DNA of 64,000 nt, taken from positions 1 to 64,000 of the forward strand of contig CAZMRF010000019.1 in NCBI GenBank assembly GCA_964568735.1, in the 5' to 3' direction. Under the pieces are notes generated by a model that saw only the letters and a program-made list of their open reading frames with translations, was not told the DNA's origin and searched no databases. Made by a program: the position numbers and the translations under genes. Each line of letters opens with the position of its first letter. Positions within the stretch are counted from its first letter, which is position 1. Shown here piece by piece: positions 26,139 to 34,470 of the stretch. Source of the stretch: CAZMRF01 sp964568735 (GTDB lineage Bacteria; Acidobacteriota; Polarisedimenticolia; JACPZX01).

Positions 26139-26954
26139 CGCCGAATCTACCTGAGGTGAGGCCAGCACGGGCGGGCGGCAGAGGGTGCAGGGCAGGTAGC
26201 GCTTCACCGCCTCCCCCAGCTTGACGGGAATGGCGCTCGTGGCGAGGTGGCCGCAGCTCTCCTCGTGGTAACGCGTCCCCGTGCGCGTGATGTAGACGAT
26301 CTCCTCCGGCTTCCCGACCCGGGTCGCCGTCCCCGCAACCGTGCTTCCACTTCGCTCCTTCGCGGCGACGCCTTGCTCCGAGGATGCGGCCGCGAGCCGA
26401 GCCGGCCTCTCCGGCTCCGGCGCCCACAGGCCGCGTTCCTTTTCGCGGGCCTGGCGCTCGAGCGCGCGGAACTCCTCCATCCTCTCGAAGGGGTAGCGCG
26501 TGTAGGCATGCCCGTAGCCCTCGACGATGATGGCCGCGTTGAGCAGAGTGCCGTCTGGAAGGAAGACGTAGCGGAGGAGACGGCCGTAGCGATCCTGGTT
26601 CGTGTTGGAGGGATCGTCGCGCAGCCGCACGGTCTTGCCCTCGGCCATGCGCCGCGTGAAGGCGGCCGCCTCCTTGCCGAAGCGCTGGACGGGCTGTCGC
26701 GGATGGACGGACTCCGGGGTGTCCACACCCAGGAGGCGCACCCGGGCTTCACGGCCATCAATGCGCACGACGAGTGTGTCGCCATCGACCGCGCGGACGA
26801 CGACCCCCTCCTCGACGGTCGCGATCGTGGCGGGGGCGCAGGCCGACGCAACGAGGGTTGCGGCGAGTGCGGTCGCGACAGCGAGGACGAGCCCGGCGGA
26901 AGCCGCCGGGGGCGGACACCATGGCCTGTGGAGCCGACGCAGGAATCGGCCCAT
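26106..26954 (-). CDS. Thermonuclease-family lipoprotein
   Basis: This 282-residue protein has an N-terminal hydrophobic segment ending VASACAP, a lipobox, followed by a staphylococcal-nuclease-like domain (about residues 45-190). Visible features are VVRAVDGDTLVVRIDG (first catalytic Asp), RVRLLGVDTPE (Arg and Asp) and DRYGRLLRYVF (second Arg). Such enzymes cleave single-stranded DNA and RNA using calcium. The C-terminal extension has TRTGTRYHEESCGHL, then LPCTLCRPP, a small Cys/His motif seen in other exported bacterial proteins. It is probably anchored outside the cytoplasm. The 3' end overlaps the ceramidase-like gene. Confidence 0.8.
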   Translation of the reverse strand: MGRFLRRLHRPWCPPPAASAGLVLAVATALAATLVASACAPATIATVEEGVVVRAVDGDTLVVRIDGREARVRLLGVDTPESVHPRQPVQRFGKEAAAFTRRMAEGKTVRLRDDPSNTNQDRYGRLLRYVFLPDGTLLNAAIIVEGYGHAYTRYPFERMEEFRALERQAREKERGLWAPEPERPARLAAASSEQGVAAKERSGSTVAGTATRVGKPEEIVYITRTGTRYHEESCGHLATSAIPVKLGEAVKRYLPCTLCRPPVLASPQVDSASPPEAPAKRP

Positions 26955-27213
26955 CGTCCAGCTCTCCTCGCGGGGAGTCTACATGGTGGTGCGCAGCGTG
27001 TGGTCCCCACATATAGAGAGAGCCGGAGCCTGTGCTGCACGTCTTCGCTCACGTCCAAGGCGCTGCGAATGAACGGCTTATCCATTGCCGTGCAACAGGC
27101 TCTGCACCACCATGGACCCGGCTGTGTCCTGCGCGGGGATTGTGTGCCAGACTCTCAACGGCCTCGCTCCTTCCCCACGAGAATCGCCGTCACATCCCCC
27201 GGGGGGGCACCGC

Positions 27214-28926
27214 ATGAGAGCCTGCTTCTCGTTCGCCCTGGCAGTCTGCCTCGCTGCGGGGGCCGCTCCTCTCTTCGCCCAGCCCTTTCCCCACGGACCC
27301 GAATTCCAGGTCAACGGCTTCACGACGGGCGGCCAGGTCGCCCCGAGCGTCTCAGGCGACGCCGCAGGCAACTTCGTCGTCGTCTGGGTCGGCCCCTACA
27401 TCGACGGAGGCTACTTCGGCATCGGAGGGCGACTCTTCGACAGCCTCGGCAATGCCCTGGGCGCCGACTTTCAGGTCAATGAGTGGTCGACGGGCGGGCA
27501 GGGGCCGGCGGAGGTGGCCATGGCCGAGTCGGGCAGCTTCGCCGTCATCTGGCAGGATGGCGCCAGGGATGGGGACAACGTAGGCCTCTTCGGCCGGGCC
27601 TTCGACAGCGATGGCACGCCGCTGGGCATCGAGTTCCAGGTGAATCTCTTCACGACGAGCCGTCAGCAGCGGGCCTCGGTTGCGATGGGCGCTTCCGGCG
27701 ACTTCGTCGTCGTGTGGGACAGCTACACGCAGGACGGCGAGGAAGAGGGCATCTACGGCCGCCGCTTCAACTCGATCGGCCAACCTCTCACTGCGGAATT
27801 CCTGATCAACGAGGCCACCGCCGGCCGGCAGTTCGATCCCGCCGTCGCCACCGATGGCTCCGGCCAGTTCGTCGTGGTCTGGGAGAGCCTCTACCCGCTG
27901 ATGGGAGGCGGCTACGCAAGCGGCCTATTCGGCAAGCTGATCGATCCCGGGGGGCTCGACCTGAGCGGCGAGTTCCGGATCAACGCACCGCCTGGGATCG
28001 GCCCGCTGAGTCCCAAGGTGGCCATGGATCCCACGGGAGCCTTCGTCGTCGCGTGGTCGGGGGGAACCGACGGCAGCGGCTCGGCAGTCCTGGCGCGGCG
28101 ATTCGACGATTTGGCGATGCCCCTGGGCCTGGAGTTCCAGGTCAACACTTACACCACCGGCAACAATCTGGGGACATCCATCGGAGTGGACGAAACGGGC
28201 GCCTTCGTCATCGCCTGGGAGAACACCGGGCAGGACGGCCCCCCCTTGGAGAGCGGCGTCTTCGGGCGGAGCTACGACAGCGCCGGCAATCCGGTGGGAG
28301 GCGAGATCCAGATCAACACCTACACGTCCGATGACCAGCATTCCGCCGACATCTCCGTGACGCCCAGCGGCGACTTCGTGGTCGTCTGGGCCGACGCAAC
28401 CCTGGACGACAGCGTCTTCGGGATCTTCGGCCGGATCTTCTTCGGTCCTGCAACCTGCTCGCTGGGCGACCCGGACGGCGACGCCGTCTGCGATAACTTC
28501 GACGTCTGCCCCGCCCTCTACGACCCCGGCCAGGAGGACGGCGACGCCGACGGCGTCGGCGATCTCTGCGACATCACCCTGACCAGCCCGCTGAGCATGG
28601 ATGATCTGGACTGCAGCGACCCCGCGGCTATCCAGCCCACGATGACGTGGACGCAGGGCCAGTACGACCAGTTCAAGGTCTTCATGGGAACGAGCGCGGG
28701 CTTCGAGAAGGGGACATTCGTGGCGAGCGGCGATCGGTGGATCAAGGCAGCGACATGGATGCCGCCGAAGAAGAAGTGGAAGAAGGCCTGCCAGAAAGCC
28801 ATCGCCGCCCAGCCCGGAACGCCCATCATGTACGTGCAGGTTCTCGGACTGGACCGGGACGCGTCGAAGAACAACCCCGCCCGGACGGCCTTCAGCAACA
28901 CCGCGCAGGTGAGCATCACCGACTAG
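27214..28926 (+). CDS. Secreted seven-repeat protein with thrombospondin type-3 repeat
   Basis: This protein of about 570 residues starts with a signal peptide (cleavage near PLFAQ). Seven tandem repeats of 52-57 residues follow (about residues 28-415). Each opens with EFQVN- or EFQIN-like, has G-x-FVVVW in the middle and ends with a GIFGRxFDSxG-type stretch. They probably form a beta-propeller-like or solenoid surface domain. Then comes a thrombospondin type-3-like calcium segment, DPDGDAVCDNFDVCP and GDADGVGDLCD, followed by a C-terminal domain of about 115 residues. I chose ATG 27214 because it opens the signal peptide. The type-3 segment resembles the tail of MopE-type protein 1. Confidence 0.75.
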   Translation: MRACFSFALAVCLAAGAAPLFAQPFPHGPEFQVNGFTTGGQVAPSVSGDAAGNFVVVWVGPYIDGGYFGIGGRLFDSLGNALGADFQVNEWSTGGQGPAEVAMAESGSFAVIWQDGARDGDNVGLFGRAFDSDGTPLGIEFQVNLFTTSRQQRASVAMGASGDFVVVWDSYTQDGEEEGIYGRRFNSIGQPLTAEFLINEATAGRQFDPAVATDGSGQFVVVWESLYPLMGGGYASGLFGKLIDPGGLDLSGEFRINAPPGIGPLSPKVAMDPTGAFVVAWSGGTDGSGSAVLARRFDDLAMPLGLEFQVNTYTTGNNLGTSIGVDETGAFVIAWENTGQDGPPLESGVFGRSYDSAGNPVGGEIQINTYTSDDQHSADISVTPSGDFVVVWADATLDDSVFGIFGRIFFGPATCSLGDPDGDAVCDNFDVCPALYDPGQEDGDADGVGDLCDITLTSPLSMDDLDCSDPAAIQPTMTWTQGQYDQFKVFMGTSAGFEKGTFVASGDRWIKAATWMPPKKKWKKACQKAIAAQPGTPIMYVQVLGLDRDASKNNPARTAFSNTAQVSITD

Positions 28927-29042
28927 CAGGCAGGCCTGCTGCGAGTACGACGGAGAGTCCTGCGGCACGCCTGCGGGCCATTTCATCTCCTGTCGGGCGG
29001 ATGCGGGATCCGGCTCCTCGTCCGGCGCGCCTCACGGGCGAG

Positions 29043-31094
29043 CTAGGAGTGCAGGAGAAGCTCCTTCGCGGCCTCGACAGCATCACGCGTCCCTATGAGT
29101 GCGAGCACGTCACCCGGCTTCAGGCGCTCGGCCGCGACCGGAACCGTGATCGACTCGCCTCCCCTCGAGATGGCCAGCACGGTGGCCCCCGTCCGCCCTC
29201 GCAGATTCAGCTCGGCAAGGCTCACCCCTATCGCCGGGCTGCCCGCGGGAAGCGCGATGGCGACAGGAGCACCGAGCCCCGGCAGGAGCGCCTGGACTTC
29301 CATCACGGGCTGGGACTCAGGTGCGTCCTTCCCTGCCCGTGCATGCCTGGCAAGCGCCTCCACGATCACTTGCGCGCCCGCACGGACGTGTCCCTCGAGG
29401 TTCGTGGCGCTCCGCCAGAGCGCCGCGCCGAACCCCAGGACGAGCACCCCGAGGACGAGCGGGCCGGCGTAGCTGGGAAGAAAGGGCTGGGTGATCGCGA
29501 GCACACCTACCGCCGTGCCCAGGGCCACACCCAGCCTCAGCGTCACCACGAGCGCATCCCGCGGCGCGGCGTCGAGATCGACCTTGTCGCGAGCTTCTGG
29601 AAGCGCTCTCGTCGCCAGAACGGTCCCGAGGCGGCTCGACAGCCGCCCGATCCCCAGGATCAGCGGTAGCGCCAACGCGCAGGCCGCCGCGATGAGCAGC
29701 GCGGCTGCCCATGGAGCCGGCATCCCGGTCGACTCCACGAGGAACCGGACCGCCCTCTCGCTTCCGAGCGCCACGGCGAGGATCACGCCGCTGAGAGCAG
29801 CCGCATCCACGGCGAGCAGCCGCACGATGCGGCCGATCCTGTAGGAGCGTTGCCCGGGGGAGCCCGCCCGCATCCGCTCGAGCCACGCGCCGTAGAGCGT
29901 GGAGAAGGTCTGGAGCGCGTGCGGCAGTTTCCGGTCGGCGAACGCCGCAGCGGGCGCCGACGCGCGGATCAGCCAGGGCGTCGTGAGCGTGGTGATGGCC
30001 GAGACCGCGACGGCGACCGGATAGAGGAAGCCCCTCGCTGCGCCGAGCGAGACGCCGAGTCCCGCGATGATGAAGGAGAACTCCCCGATCTGCGCGAGGC
30101 TCATCCCGGCCCGGATGGATCTTCTCGTGCCGTTGCCTGTAAGGAAGGCGCCGAGAGTGACGCTCGTGATCATGCCGACGACGACGACCACCGTGAAGAC
30201 CGCGACGGCCCCCCAGTGGCGCAAGATGAGGGCCGGATCCAGGAGCAGGCCAACCGACACGAAGAAAACCGCCGCGAACATGTCGCGGACCGGCCGAACC
30301 AGGTGCTCGATCTCCACGCCGCGTCCCGACTCCGCGATCAGGGAACCGGCCAGGAAGGCGCCCAGGGCAACGGAGTACCCCGCCCGCTGAGCCAGATATG
30401 CGGTCGCAAAGCAGGCTCCGATGCTGGCGACGAGGGTCGTCTCGCGCCCGCCGATCTTCATCACGTAGCCGATGAAGCGAGGGAAGACCAGCATCCCCGC
30501 CGCGAGAAGAATGACCAGAAAGGCCGCCAGCCGCCCGATCGTCGCGCCGAGCTCCAGAGCCGAAAGGCCGACACCGGTCGCCACGGCCGTGAGCACGGCG
30601 ATCAGGATGACGGCAATGAGATCCTGGACGAGGAGGATCCCGATGACGAGCTCGCGCAGGCGCGGGCCGATCGCCTGCTCCTCGAAGACCTTCACGATGA
30701 TCGTCGTGCTCGAGATCGCGATGACCGCCCCCGCGAAGATGCTCTCGAGAACGGTCCAGCCGAACAGGCGCCCCGTCAGGAAGCCAAGCCACGCCATGAC
30801 GCTCGACTGCAGCAGGGCGGTAATCCCGGCCCTCGGCCCGACGCGTACCAGCTTCGCCAGGCTGAACTCGAGTCCGAGCGAGAACATGAGCAGGATCACG
30901 CCCAGCTCGGAGAGCGTCTGCACGATTCCAGGGTCCGCGACGAGGGGGATCGGGACGTGCGGCCCGAGGATGATGCCGGCGATGATGTAGCCCAGGATCA
31001 CGGGCTGCCGGAGACGCTGGAAGACGACCGTCGTTATTGCGGCGACGGCGAGGACGACGGTGAGCGATCGCAGGAACTCGTGCGCTTCGTGCAT
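29043..31094 (-). CDS. Cation:proton antiporter, CPA2/KefB-like with RCK_C domain
   Basis: This 683-residue protein has about 12 hydrophobic segments in residues 1-390, the Na+/H+ exchanger fold of the CPA2 family. AISSTTIIVKVFEE and LVQDLIAVI (with the transport Asp) are typical of KefB-like proteins. Extra hydrophobic segments lie at about 420-570. The last 85 residues are an RCK_C (TrkA-C) regulatory domain, while the NAD-binding RCK_N domain of KefB/KefC is missing. It probably exchanges K+ or Na+ for protons across the cytoplasmic membrane. The start is ATG 31094. The gene is convergent with the seven-repeat protein. Confidence 0.85.
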   Translation of the reverse strand: MHEAHEFLRSLTVVLAVAAITTVVFQRLRQPVILGYIIAGIILGPHVPIPLVADPGIVQTLSELGVILLMFSLGLEFSLAKLVRVGPRAGITALLQSSVMAWLGFLTGRLFGWTVLESIFAGAVIAISSTTIIVKVFEEQAIGPRLRELVIGILLVQDLIAVILIAVLTAVATGVGLSALELGATIGRLAAFLVILLAAGMLVFPRFIGYVMKIGGRETTLVASIGACFATAYLAQRAGYSVALGAFLAGSLIAESGRGVEIEHLVRPVRDMFAAVFFVSVGLLLDPALILRHWGAVAVFTVVVVVGMITSVTLGAFLTGNGTRRSIRAGMSLAQIGEFSFIIAGLGVSLGAARGFLYPVAVAVSAITTLTTPWLIRASAPAAAFADRKLPHALQTFSTLYGAWLERMRAGSPGQRSYRIGRIVRLLAVDAAALSGVILAVALGSERAVRFLVESTGMPAPWAAALLIAAACALALPLILGIGRLSSRLGTVLATRALPEARDKVDLDAAPRDALVVTLRLGVALGTAVGVLAITQPFLPSYAGPLVLGVLVLGFGAALWRSATNLEGHVRAGAQVIVEALARHARAGKDAPESQPVMEVQALLPGLGAPVAIALPAGSPAIGVSLAELNLRGRTGATVLAISRGGESITVPVAAERLKPGDVLALIGTRDAVEAAKELLLHS

Positions 31095-31308
31095 CAGGCT
31101 TCCGGGTCGGCGTAGGTATCCGGCTCAGATCTGCCAGCCTCCCCTCGCGTCATGGGAGGCGCCCTACGATACACGAAGAGCCGGCGATGCCGGATCCGGA
31201 AACCTCTCCAGTCGCGGAGGTCCCGGCCGTCGATAGGCTCGAAGTGTGGGATCTTGCCGAGCTACCCCGGGGAGGTCGTTTCGTGCGCGCCTCCCCGGGG
31301 ACGGGAAT

Positions 31309-31866
31309 TCACTTCTTCGTCGATTTGCCCTCGGCGATCGTGGTCCAGGTACCGCCCTCTCCCTGCAACTCCCACTTCCAGGCCTGGGAGGTGGGCGAGG
31401 TTTCCCTGATGACATAGCGGGTCTTCATCATCTGGCCGCCCATCATCGACTCGTCCAGGTACGTCCAGGTCCCCTTGTCGAGCGTTCCGCGAGGCACCGT
31501 CAACATGACCTGGCCGTCGTTTCCGAGACCGTAGTAGGAATAGACCTTCTCCATCGGCTCGTAGGTGAGGATGACGATTCCCTTCGTTGGCCCCATTGGT
31601 CCCATACCCTCGTAGTTGCAGACGACCGCGAATTTCTTGTCGAACCACTCACAGGTGTCCATCGAGGTCATCTTCCCTCCCGGGCCGAGGGGGCCGGCAT
31701 TCATCACCCCTTCGCTCTGCCACGTGCCCACGAAGTAGCCGAGCTTCGCATGCTCGGGCCCGGGCTTTGGAGGGCCTCCTGCCTGGGCGAACGCCGCGGT
31801 CCCGCCGACCAGACAGAGGAAACTCAGTGCGATGACACCAACGATCACGAGACGCATCACCTTCAT
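31309..31866 (-). CDS. DUF1579 family exported protein
   Basis: This 185-residue protein has a signal peptide (MKVMRLVIVGVIALSFLCLV, ending AAFAQA) and a DUF1579 domain: HAKLGYFVGTWQSEG near the start, then DTCEWFDKKFAVVCNYEG. The fold is predicted to be a small lipocalin-like beta-barrel of unknown ligand. I chose ATG 31866 because AGGAGG stands just upstream; a longer frame to 31956 adds 30 non-signal residues. Confidence 0.8.
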   Translation of the reverse strand: MKVMRLVIVGVIALSFLCLVGGTAAFAQAGGPPKPGPEHAKLGYFVGTWQSEGVMNAGPLGPGGKMTSMDTCEWFDKKFAVVCNYEGMGPMGPTKGIVILTYEPMEKVYSYYGLGNDGQVMLTVPRGTLDKGTWTYLDESMMGGQMMKTRYVIRETSPTSQAWKWELQGEGGTWTTIAEGKSTKK

Positions 31867-32060
31867 ACGGACCTCCTGATATGGATGGGACCGGCCCGCC
31901 ATGTCCCCCCGGACACTCCTCCAGGAGGCGCAGCAGGCCGAACACCACTCGCCCATTACAACAACGCCAAAAAAACCTTTCAGTCGCCCGGCCGACTTCG
32001 ATGCTGCCGATGCCTGGAAGGGTTGCTTGGAGTGTTGAGAGACGGCCGAACCCTAAACAA

Positions 32061-32068
32061 AAGTAAGG
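32061..32068 (+). repeat. Left target-site duplication
   Basis: AAGTAAGG here is repeated exactly at 34273-34280, immediately outside the two ends of the IS1595-type element. Eight base pairs is the duplication length typical of the IS1595 family. Confidence 0.85.
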
Positions 32069-32081
32069 CGGAATTATGTCC

Positions 32082-32110
32082 TTGACAAACCGGCCTCATG
32101 GGCGTAGACT
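32082..32110 (+). promoter_or_regulatory. Transposase promoter, -35 inside the terminal repeat
   Basis: TTGACA (32082-32087) and TAGACT (32105-32110) are 17 bases apart. The -35 box is part of the left inverted repeat, so transposase binding to the end could repress its own promoter. Confidence 0.6.
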
Positions 32111-32116
32111 CCTCCC

Positions 32117-33094
32117 GTGACTTCGAGGAGAAACGCCATGAAGCCCGTTGACAGCCTGAGATTCGAGCAGATCCGGTTGATGTCTGATGATGACGCCCGC
32201 GCCACCCTGGAAGCCCTGCGATGGCCGGTCGGTCCTTCCTGCCCCCGGTGCGGCGGGAAGGATGTCTCCGCCGTCGCTGGCGGTCGCTCTGGCCTCTACC
32301 GCTGCCGCGACTGCCGGAAGGACAAGAAGCAGACCCGCGACCAGTTCACCGTGACGGTGGGAACGATCTTCGAGGACTCCCACATTCCGCTCGCCAAGTG
32401 GCTCATGGCCTTCTCCCTGGTCTGTTCCAGCAAGAAGGGCATCTCGGCGCTCCAGCTCCAGCGGCAGCTTGAGCTTGGCTCCTATCGTTCCGCGTGGCAC
32501 ATGGCCCACAGAATCCGGTACGCGCTGGCATCCGACCCGATGCGCGGGATGCTCAAGGGCATCGTTGAAGCCGACGAAACTTACGTGGGCGGGAAGCCCA
32601 GGCGGAAGGGATGGGTCAACCGTGGACGGATGGGCCGCGGCACGAGCAAGGCCCCGGTTGTTGCTCTCGTAGAGCGGAACGGTCGCATCTTCGCGCGATC
32701 CATGAAGAAAGTGGGCAGGGAGGAGCTTACCGAAACGATCCGCAAGAACGTCAGCCCGGATGCTCGGCTGATGACGGATGAGTGGGCCGGATACAGGCAG
32801 GTTGGCCGCACCATGAAGGGCGGACACCATACTGTCAAGCACTCCGCTGGCGAGTACGCCCGCGGCGATGTCCACGTGAACACCGCCGAGAGCTTCTTTG
32901 CACTCCTCAAGCGTGGCGTACATGGGACCTTCCATCATGTCGGCCGCCAGCACCTTGGCCGGTACTGCGATGAGTTCGAGTTCCGGTGGGACCACCGCAA
33001 GACCAGCGATGGCGAAAGGACCGTATCGGCCCTTCGCCGGGTTGCTGGACGCCGGTTGATGTACCGAGACCTTGCGGGTAGACTCCATGTGTGA
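32117..33094 (+). CDS. IS1595 (ISXO2-like) transposase
   Basis: This protein of up to 325 residues has an N-terminal zinc ribbon (CPRCGG, then CRDC) followed by an ISXO2-type DDE domain. The acidic residues lie in GIVEADETYVGG and MTDEWAGY, and HVNTAESFFALLKRG contains the third catalytic position (Asn and Glu nearby). No frameshift or stop interrupts it, so the enzyme is probably active. It may start at the first frame codon (GTG 32117) or at ATG 32138 (MKPVDSLRF). Confidence 0.9.
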   Translation: MTSRRNAMKPVDSLRFEQIRLMSDDDARATLEALRWPVGPSCPRCGGKDVSAVAGGRSGLYRCRDCRKDKKQTRDQFTVTVGTIFEDSHIPLAKWLMAFSLVCSSKKGISALQLQRQLELGSYRSAWHMAHRIRYALASDPMRGMLKGIVEADETYVGGKPRRKGWVNRGRMGRGTSKAPVVALVERNGRIFARSMKKVGREELTETIRKNVSPDARLMTDEWAGYRQVGRTMKGGHHTVKHSAGEYARGDVHVNTAESFFALLKRGVHGTFHHVGRQHLGRYCDEFEFRWDHRKTSDGERTVSALRRVAGRRLMYRDLAGRLHV

Positions 33095-33228
33095 GCGAGA
33101 AGCATCCCGGCCGGAAGCCCATTCTTCCGCCTGTTCCCCTGCCTCTGAGTAAGGCCCTCGAAGCGGCGCTCAAGACGCCGAAACCTCCTACCAGCCACCG
33201 GCGAGACACCAGAAAGAAACGGCGATAG
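33091..33228 (+). CDS. Small basic passenger protein of the insertion element
   Basis: A 45-codon frame starts with GTG 33091, overlapping the transposase stop in GTGA, and ends at TAG 33228. The product is rich in Lys, Arg and Pro (begins MSEKHPGRKPILPPVPLPL) with a short predicted helix, ALEAALK. The overlap suggests translational coupling to the transposase. Short proline-rich frames like this are common after transposases and other mobile genes. Function is unknown. Confidence 0.45.
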   Translation: MSEKHPGRKPILPPVPLPLSKALEAALKTPKPPTSHRRDTRKKRR

Positions 33229-33237
33229 GTCGGGATC

Positions 33238-33498
33238 ATGTCTCAGGCTCAGCCGACTCCTAGCAGATGGAAATCCAGGGCTTACTTGGGGGCGATGATC
33301 GTCGCCTCGGCTGTTGCTATCGCCGGTCTCTACGGCGTGATTCAACTCTTCATTGTGTTCTTCATGTATCTGAACGATCCGCCTGCGCAGGAAGCGATGA
33401 TCAAAGTAGGTATCCCGGCCCTCGTGAAGGAAGCCCTTTGGATCGGTCTCAGCTTCTTCTTCTATCAGCGGTTCAAACGGCATCACGTCAAGCTCTGA
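33238..33498 (+). CDS. Small two-helix membrane protein (passenger)
   Basis: This 86-residue protein has two hydrophobic helices (about residues 17-40 and 60-77) and a basic C-terminus. It lies inside the insertion element, 9 bp after the 45-codon frame, and ends 33 bp from the convergent passenger gene. I do not recognise it. Its placement between two intact element ends makes it cargo rather than a chromosomal gene. Confidence 0.55.
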   Translation: MSQAQPTPSRWKSRAYLGAMIVASAVAIAGLYGVIQLFIVFFMYLNDPPAQEAMIKVGIPALVKEALWIGLSFFFYQRFKRHHVKL

Positions 33499-33531
33499 TG
33501 GCACATGCATTCATGGTGTTACGCCCGAGAG

Positions 33532-34212
33532 TCACTCGATCTTGAGTGCTAATACCCCGATTCGTTCTCCTATGATCCGCATACTCATTCGATCCCCGGG
33601 TTTGAGGTAGAAGGTATCCAGCCACTTGTCTTCAAGTCCCATCGCGCTGAGTTCGTTTCGCATGTCGATGACCCTAGCGGCGAATTCCTTGTTGTATGTA
33701 ACTTGCAGCTTTAAGGCCAATTCCCGCTCTTCTGTGATTTCATCGACTAGGCGCTGGGCCTCGTTTCGCTGATCGCCGAACTGAACCGGGCTAGCGTGCG
33801 CGATGGAGGTCGATTCTACGAAGCCCAGGAGTTGCCTGGAGAGAATAACGGCTCTTTCTTTGAGGCTTCCCTTCAACGGTTGAACCGAAGCTAGGCTATC
33901 GGCGACTCGCTGACTTTGTGTGCTTGCAAGCATCTCCACACGCTGACGAAGTCCTCGATGATCCACTCCTAGATTGTCGAGATTCTTAGACTGGAGCGTG
34001 ATCAAGCGTTGTAGTTCTCGAAGGTCCTTGCTTGTCTCCGACTGGAAGCTGAGGATGGTCCACGGCACGCCGATGAAGAAGCAGACTATGGCCATGGTCC
34101 ACAGCGACTCAGCAGACGCCCGCGAGATGTCCTCTACATCCAGCACGCGACCCAGGAGAGCTCCGACTATGCTCAACACGACGAGCACCCATGAGACGAC
34201 CTTCTGCCACAT
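33532..34212 (-). CDS. Membrane-anchored coiled-coil passenger protein
   Basis: This 226-residue protein has two N-terminal transmembrane helices (about 5-22 and 37-57) and a long charged cytoplasmic region with heptad-like spacing at about 60-190. The family is unknown. It runs opposite to the transposase and begins 60 bp from the right end of the element. Its A+T content is higher than the chromosomal genes around it, which fits foreign origin. A role in element maintenance or host interference is possible but has no direct support. Confidence 0.6.
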   Translation of the reverse strand: MWQKVVSWVLVVLSIVGALLGRVLDVEDISRASAESLWTMAIVCFFIGVPWTILSFQSETSKDLRELQRLITLQSKNLDNLGVDHRGLRQRVEMLASTQSQRVADSLASVQPLKGSLKERAVILSRQLLGFVESTSIAHASPVQFGDQRNEAQRLVDEITEERELALKLQVTYNKEFAARVIDMRNELSAMGLEDKWLDTFYLKPGDRMSMRIIGERIGVLALKIE

Positions 34213-34219
34213 GCCCCGG

Positions 34220-34249
34220 ATGCTACCGCCCGGCGCGGATTCCGGTCAA
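34220..34249 (-). promoter_or_regulatory. Possible leaderless promoter of the coiled-coil passenger gene
   Basis: On the minus strand TTGACC (34249 to 34244) and TAGCAT (34225 to 34220) are 18 bases apart. Transcription would start almost at the ATG at 34212, giving a leaderless mRNA. Confidence 0.35.
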
Positions 34250-34272
34250 GGTTTGTCAAGTGCACAAAACCG

Positions 34273-34280
34273 AAGTAAGG
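34273..34280 (+). repeat. Right target-site duplication
   Basis: AAGTAAGG is identical to 32061-32068 and abuts the right end of the insertion element. Confidence 0.85.
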
Positions 34281-34470
34281 CGAATGTCAAGCGAGCCGGC
34301 ACCGCGATTCGGGCGGCCTGGGGCGTAGTAAACTCGCCGCCTCAGCGTTCGGGATCCGCACCGAGTGGCGCACGATCCCCGGGGACAAGCAAGCGAGTCC
34401 CCCGGCTCGCGCAGCCTCATGCGCACGATCAGACTACGGGCGGCATTTCCGCCCCTGGGAGGAAGAGGAG

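Larger units (their letters stand above)
32069..34272 (+). mobile_element. IS1595-family element with passenger genes
   Basis: This 2,204-bp insertion has both ends intact. The left end begins CGGAATT and the right end, read inward, CGGTTTT. The 23-bp terminal inverted repeats agree at about 18 positions, including an unbroken CTTGACAAACC (32081-32091) matching GGTTTGTCAAG (34250-34260). The flanks carry the 8-bp duplication AAGTAAGG. Inside are the transposase, a 45-codon frame overlapping its stop, a two-helix membrane protein, and an opposite-strand membrane/coiled-coil protein. Perfect duplications suggest recent insertion. Passenger genes are known in parts of this family, but these particular proteins are not ones I recognise. 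Confidence 0.85.

Noticed and set aside
32061..32070. A 10-bp target duplication AAGTAAGGCG instead of 8 bp
   Set aside because: Bases CG follow AAGTAAGG on both sides, but counting them as duplication breaks the CGG that pairs between the two terminal repeats. Eight bases also matches the family rule.
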